DNA of 64,000 bases, from positions 7,378,001 through 7,442,000 of the forward strand of contig CM053329.1 in assembly GCA_028583605.1 (NCBI GenBank). The letters run 5' to 3'. The stretch comes from Dastarcus helophoroides. Lineage: Eukaryota > Arthropoda > Insecta > Coleoptera > Bothrideridae. Both the position numbers and the translations under genes were made by a program. Each line of letters opens with the position of its first letter. Position 1 is the stretch's first letter. The notes under the pieces were generated by a model. The model was given only the letters and a program-made list of their open reading frames with translations. It was not told the DNA's origin and made no database searches. This document shows, in pieces, positions 58,451-64,000 of this stretch.

Positions 58451-59390
58451 TAAATATTCACAATATTTTTGTTAATTGTTATATTCTTGAAAATCAACAA
58501 AGAATCAAACTTATGAAAATAGGCGAATATGCTTAATGGCAAATGTCAGCAACATTTCAAACTTTATGGAAATCCACATGAAGAAAAAGTGCTTCAAACC
58601 TGTTAGTTATTTTCGATTTTCAAATTTTGTTTTCTCAATTCCATTTGCTCTGGCGTAGTGGTGAAAAACTTTTACTATTTTACGAGTACGGTGTGCTTTG
58701 ATCTTTGGATGCAAAACATGTCTGAGGAAACTTACGGCACAGGCGACAGTAACGATTCAATTTTATTTCTGTTTTATTCAGTTCGAGTGTAAGGTTAAAA
58801 GGATTTTCTGTAATGCGCAGACAGAAGCCCTGTTTCCTATTAGATTTATTCAGATATTCTAACCAAAATTACTAAAAGTGTACAACTAATATAAATGAAT
58901 CACTTGATAATCAGATAGCAAATTTTATATTAGGTTACCGTCTGGAATTAGGAAAATATTTGCCCTTAGCAGGAAAATTTCATCACCCTTATTAACCCCC
59001 TGAGTGTTTGATTTTCTAAAAATACTTTCTTAATTGCCATTTTTCATTAACTCGATTAAATGATTTTAAGTTTCTATATCTATTATTTAAAGAAAATAAC
59101 AAAAACTTAACAATTAAAAATTACAAATAGTTCACGCAAAAAATAATGTTTTAAATTGTGAGAGATCATTTGTTTCATTTTGATTATGAAGTGGCACACT
59201 TATTAACCAGAGTTTAATTTCTGGTGTGGACACGAATCTCTTTAATAGCTGCTTAGCCAAAATTGCTTGAGCTAAACGTAATAAAATCTCTAAAATACTA
59301 TGTAAACTATTTAACAAGAAAAGAACGAAATATAAATAGTTATCTAAAGTTACAAATAGTTCGCACAAAATTATAGTTTATTTGGGTTCA
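58451..59390. other. Non-coding, nothing recognised
   Basis: Unique AT-rich sequence. The minus frame at 59132-59368 is featureless. A local repeat gttacaaatagttcgc/aattacaaatagttcacgc occurs near 59120 and 59350, suggesting a small duplication. Confidence 0.35.
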
Positions 59391-59822
59391 ATAGCCGCCC
59401 ATACACTAGCGGATTACTCGACGACTTGGATATAGCACATATCACATTGGCGGAATTAACTTTGCGTTAATCGACAGCGCCGAGCCAACAGATTAATCGG
59501 CAGACTTTATCCTGCCCAGACTAAATATGTCAGTTAGTGGCTGAATTTGACATCTTTCCCTCAAATATACTAGATAACACCAGCCAAATCTCGGGTGCAT
59601 GCAAACATAACACGAGCCGAGTCCAATTTGTACAAAAGTGACAAGTATTAGCCCACTAAGGTGAAGTTTTTAACAGGCGGATCTAATTGGAGGTTATCAT
59701 ATGTGTACAGGATATGTACATTAGTAGAAAGCAGTCATATTTGGTATGTAAGAAGCCAAGTACGCAGATATATCCGTACGGATTAAATCCACAGATCAGA
59801 TTCGTTTGTGTATGGCTGGCTA
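59391..59822. mobile_element. Non-autonomous TIR element, about 430 bp
   Basis: The left end tagccgcccatacac (59392) and the inverted right end tagccagccatacac (to 59822) agree at 13 of 15 positions, and weaker inverted similarity continues inward for about 15 bp. The interior is markedly GC-richer than its surroundings and has no coding frame. The C-C-xx-CATACAC start suggests a cut-and-paste DNA transposon derivative. The superfamily is undetermined. Confidence 0.5.
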
Positions 59823-61439
59823 ATGTTTAAATTGCGAAGAGGTGACAAACAATAGATACTTTTACAAATACAGAGTCTACAACTGTTGATATTCGTAAAT
59901 AAAGTAAGAGTGAATTCTCCGTATAAAAATAATGTGATTTAGCTAAATTTAGCTTATGCTAACCAAGGCACAAGGTGGCAAAGTTAAAAAGAGTTAGATT
60001 TTTCCGCATAACTATTAAACACAATTTAATATAGGCACGAAATTTGATAGATAGAGATTTCTTGGATCAATAAATTCGAATTTCCTAATAGATTACAATA
60101 AATGTTAGGGGGAATCTGTATATCTCTCTAAAGATCGTAATTTTTTTGTGTTTCCGCATCTGTTTTGAAATAACTTTAAATTTGATATGCAGATGTAGAA
60201 TTTAAAAGTTGGGAAAGGTGTTTAAATATGCAGTAACTCAAAATACGGTAGTTTTTACTGGGCAATTTATTTATTGTTAACTGAGGAACTAAAATTGTGG
60301 TTCCACCTTGCTCTCAGCAATCTTTACTTGTCATAGGTTGTTCAAATTGCTTTACATCGCGGAAAATACATCTTACCGGGTGAATCCTAGATGTTACCAA
60401 TGCATTGCAGTGTCAACTTTGTTGGAAAATATTTTATTTATTGGTAAACGACAGTCTCCATTGAAAATTATTATGGAACTTAAATGCCTAGTGTATGTAA
60501 CTCAAAAATTGCCAAAATTGAATTACTGCTACAGAATTCGTCGGGTAAATCGATTATCCCTCTGAATATGCCTATTGGCGTGTTTTTGTATTTCTCCTAA
60601 AAATTACAATCTAAAAAGTTATTAAGGCTGATAGTTTTTATTGAAACGCAGTGTATTTTTTTTAATAAGAACTTTCACTTTCCCATATTTTCGTACACAT
60701 ATTACATTATTTATTTTTTAGAATTCCGGCTTTATTTTCCGCCAGACGCCAGAGACGCAATTATTCTCATATTAGTTTCAACTGTATGAAAATAAAAACG
60801 TAAAAATTTGTTGCTCATTAGTTCAACGACATTCTATCCTGGCAGTCTCTGTACCTGCGGGCAGCGTGATAAACTCTGTTGACTCAGTAGTGCCTTGTTA
60901 GGAAGAATTTATGGATAGATTTGTCCATTTGAAAAGGTATAGGGGAAAAACGTACAAAATGACATATAGTAAGATAAGTAAATATTTTTTATTTAGTAAA
61001 TGATCTAATACATTACTCATAAATTGAATTATATCAAACAATAATTTTACATGCCCATTTTCTAGAAATTTATAATTAAATAATTACTCTAAAAAAAACA
61101 TTGTACATAACAATAATACGTCAACATTGACTCAAATTTGGTGGACTCTAGGGCGCAATTGACAATCATATAACCTGACCCAAATATCTTTTATGAACCT
61201 GTCAAGACGTGATCGCACCCGGATCATTTATGCCGCTGTCATGGTGGACGACAGTTTTTGTACTTTACGAATTTTTTCTTTACAAGTTTTTTTGAAAAAT
61301 ACTAAATTTTCTCTATTATACCCATCCCTGCAGCATTTATTTTGGTGTTCAAGAATTTATGGTTGCCCTCTATGAAAAAATGCTCTTCCTATTTATTTAG
61401 GAAATTTCTTTTTTTAACACGTTTTATGGACAAAATGAC
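59823..61439. other. Non-coding, mostly unique; upstream part of the pogo relic may lie here
   Basis: No supported exon. The frames 60308-60565 and 61193-61375 have no recognisable domain. The latter precedes the transposase tail and may be its eroded upstream sequence. Confidence 0.3.
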
Positions 61440-62065
61440 GTACATGGACAACCGGCATTATGACATTGCCGGACAACATTCTAGACGCTTTTTGGTCAAA
61501 TTTGATATGCGAGCATACATCTGAAGTGCAGAATCCTTCTTTTAGTGTCCATGAAACAACAAATAGACAATTCATCTCGAATTCCAACAGCGAATACTCA
61601 TCAAGAATTAGTTTCAACTTCTCTTTCAAATCAAGATCATTCATATGCTGCTATTAAAGAATATCCATCGTCCTCTATAGGTACTCTGACAATCAGTGTA
61701 TTGAAGAGATTTTTCCAGTTCCAAAAGGACATTTTATTATTGGACAAGGGAAAGGTAAACCAAATATTCAGCAGACTTCTTTGGTGTTAACTTCTACTAC
61801 TAATATGAACAAAATTAAATCAAAAAATAAGGCCAAACTCGTCTATTAAAGAGGAGCCGAAACATCTCTAACAAACTTATTTGGAGACGACAGTGAAGAA
61901 AAAAATGTTCCAAGAGAACTGTGTATGCATATATTGCAACGATCTTTCTTGATCCTGGAAAAGAGTAGTCTCATAAATTGTTCGCATTGGGATTGCGCTT
62001 CTTGCGCTGATATTACTAGAAGGACCAAGCCTTTCTTTATCTGTGAACTTTGTTAATAATTGAAT
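61440..62065 (+). pseudogene. pogo/Jerky-like DDE transposase, C-terminal relic
   Basis: Remnants appear in order across shifting + frames. TGIMTLPDNIL (61450) is the TGI.P.....I segment that follows the catalytic domain. FPVPKGHFIIGQGKGKPN (61710) is the Pro/Gly-rich linker. NLFGDDSEEKNVPRELC (61876) is an acidic tail. NCSHWDCASCAD and FFICELC then a stop (62060) are the remains of a C-terminal C..C..W.H..C....C..C zinc finger typical of these insect transposases. Stops and frameshifts are abundant. One of only two coding relics on the + strand. Confidence 0.6.
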
Positions 62066-62103
62066 AGTTTTTAAGTGTGTCAGTCTGTCTATGCGTAATA
62101 TGT

Positions 62104-62132
62104 CATTTTGTCCATAGCATATGGACAAAATG
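62104..62132. repeat. Perfect 13-bp inverted repeat with 3-nt loop
   Basis: cattttgtccata and tatggacaaaatg are exact inverse complements separated by gca. The same 13-mer tatggacaaaatg stands once more at 61425-61437, at the start of the transposase relic. The three copies bracket that relic and may be remains of its subterminal repeats. A perfect match in otherwise decayed sequence stands out. Confidence 0.6.
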
Positions 62133-62599
62133 GATTTTGGTAGATCTCAGTTAAACTAAGGATATATTTTTTCTGTTAATTTTATTCCATAAATGTTTAT
62201 TAGTTTCAATAAATAAAGAACCAAAGGTGATTGCTGTACATTATGATATGTTGCGAATTTGTGAATTACCAATAAAGAAGTTATTACCCAAAAACAAAAC
62301 CATATGTTATTTTTTACGTACTTTCCCTATTATTTTTTTTTAGTTTCTGTCTGTATAAGCCTTTAGAATACGTGATTAAAATTAATGACATTATGCCTGG
62401 AACACCCAGTACATCTCTTTAATTATAGCTCATCTGAGCTTATAAAAAGTGTAACTAGTTTTTATCACACTTTCAAGTTATACTTGTGGGAAAATTATTC
62501 ATTCATTACGTGGTCTCTTTTAGATTCTGATCTTATGGTTTTGTTCTATTTGGCTTTTTATCATTGAGACATCATGCTGCAGATTATCATTCTTCAATG

Positions 62600-63180
62600 C
62601 AGGCAAAAAGGACGGATGATTCCATGACAAAACGCAGTTTCCCCTCACCTCATTAGAAATGTTATTGAGTGTCGCCATTAAAGTAATTACGCGAGACCAG
62701 TGGGAAACATTTGTGATCCATCAACATTAGAAGTATGACGATAATGACAGATAATTAATGTCTCTATTCGCAAAGCAATATAGCAAAGTATCGACATTTG
62801 TCACTTGTTTATAAAGCCCTCGAGCAGAAATCCATATCGAATGCCGCACAATCTAAATTAAAAATGGCAAACCGTTGACAAAACCCATCTATTTACAATG
62901 CTATATGGGTTAGTGACGGCGGCGGCTTATTGGACAATGTCCACTTTGTTGACTGTAATTCTAGAGTGATAAATGACACGTAGGGCTGCATGCAGTTCAC
63001 GTCGATTCGGATTTGGTAGGTGTTTAACGAATCCAAAAACCGCCGGCCAATAAACCGCGTCGATTCCTGGAAATAAATTCAACAGATAATTGGATGGTTC
63101 CCAGTACAATTATTTTCGCGCTAGTCGATATTTACAGAGAAATGTGCTGTTAATGCAGTGATATTTGAGACGAAACTAAA
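62600..63180. other. Complex, GC-richer non-repetitive block; candidate conserved element or exon
   Basis: Sequence complexity rises sharply here. On the minus strand, atttatttccag ending at about 63069 looks like an acceptor. Two of the three frames after it stay open, one for about 57 codons to a stop near 62898. No donor or known domain is visible, and the open frames could simply reflect higher GC. The section 62690-62830 resembles conserved non-coding DNA in texture. Confidence 0.25.
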
Positions 63181-64000
63181 CTAGTTTCCTTGCAAAAAAA
63201 TTTCAAATTATCAAATCTTTTATTATTATAATGTTAAAAAGCGTTAGTACTAGCTTGTGCACCATTCCCTTATTTCTCCTTGTTTGATTGTTTTAGTCGT
63301 CAAGTTACATACACAGGGCCACCAAGCTCAAAAGAGCCCTGGGTAGGCGTAACTGTCGCTAGTTGATTTTGAAAAGTACAGTTTGATATAAAAGTTTCTA
63401 ATAAATGGTTAGCGCTAATTTTAAATTAGTTTTTAAAATATTTACAGAAATAAGGCAATGTTATTTGGAATTTCAAATGTTTGTAAGAATTATTTAAAAA
63501 CTGTAAGCATTTATAAAAAGAAAACATAACCTCAATTTATAAATTAAATATCAGAAAATTACCTTTACTAATTTTGTAAATAAAAGTAGCTACCAGACAT
63601 GTTTTTAGATGTAGTATGAGGGTTATTTTATTAACCACAACAAAGAAATGAAAAACCTCCTGCATGTTCAACGTATAGCTCCCACTAAAGCTCTAAATGT
63701 ATGTGAAATTATTCACAACAAAGAAGTCCAAGATATTTATTCATATCTCTGGAATTTTTTTTTGTTGCAACTATTTCTAATTGCACAGCAGATGGTTTTC
63801 TTTAAGCAGAGTCAAAAGTTCATCTTCATCGTAATAATAAGAGCACTAAATTTAAATTCATTATCTTTATTTACAGTACAAGATATAATAGGTTATTAGA
63901 TATAATCAATTCATTCGCTCCACAGCACACCCAAAGACAAAGAAACTAACTTCTTCACAATAATTTTTTTATCTAAGTATCATTACTAAGTATAAAAATT
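63181..64000. other. Non-coding, nothing recognised
   Basis: Unique AT-rich sequence to the end of the window. The 83-codon + frame at 63648-63899 has no recognisable domain. Confidence 0.35.

Overview
This window reads as insect (at least arthropod) nuclear DNA: AT-rich, almost without long open frames, and packed with decayed transposable elements of arthropod type. These include mariner, a transposase of the FTDESSF kind, piggyBac, pogo/Jerky, Jockey, R1, RTE, CR1/Jockey-like and Penelope-like remains. No intact host gene is visible. The best host-coding candidate is one well-spliced exon on the + strand (56459-56597). A weak micro-exon (7530-7572), a short membrane-protein-like frame behind a TATA box (42055-42492) and a GC-rich block (about 62880-63115) are much less certain. 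My reading is that most of the window is intron or intergenic DNA, perhaps one or more very long introns of a + strand gene.

Layout. 0-7 kb: small repeats that carry hammerhead-ribozyme-like motifs, a 170-bp MITE, purine-skewed AT-rich repeat DNA, and a dead RTE element lying between two hammerhead repeat units. 8-10 kb: a very old degenerate short tandem repeat. 10-18 kb: an insect-wide ggttccgtaccc repeat, more AT-rich blocks, a piggyBac relic, a LINE fragment and a 510-bp long inverted repeat. 19-21 kb: a roughly 300-bp satellite whose every unit carries an AT-rich hairpin. 22-25 kb: another hammerhead repeat, a transposase relic, and a 1.37-kb mariner inside AT-rich repeat DNA. 28-47 kb: a LINE graveyard with an RNase H-bearing LINE tail, a 2.2-kb R1-clade element, four copies of one CR1/Jockey-like LINE, a Jockey element and a Penelope GIY-YIG scrap. 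49-54 kb: a 4.7-kb highly diverged tandem array. 54.8-56 kb: a second mariner. 56.5 kb: the exon. 57.2-58.5 kb: a second RTE. 59.4-62.1 kb: a 430-bp TIR element and a pogo/Jerky transposase tail.

Two patterns tie the window together. First, every retroelement whose direction can be read (eleven remnants) lies on the minus strand, opposite to the one good exon. That is what selection against sense insertions inside introns of a + strand gene would leave. Second, five hammerhead-like motifs, also all on the minus strand, sit in two families of short repeats. One family has a tandem unit of roughly 350 bp, like the hammerhead-bearing small retroelements (retrozymes) and Penelope-associated repeats described in animals. 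These repeats are the strongest candidate for an interesting, little-described system here.

All calls were made by eye from sequence. Family names rest on recognisable protein motifs or termini, and element boundaries are approximate, usually within 10-50 bases.
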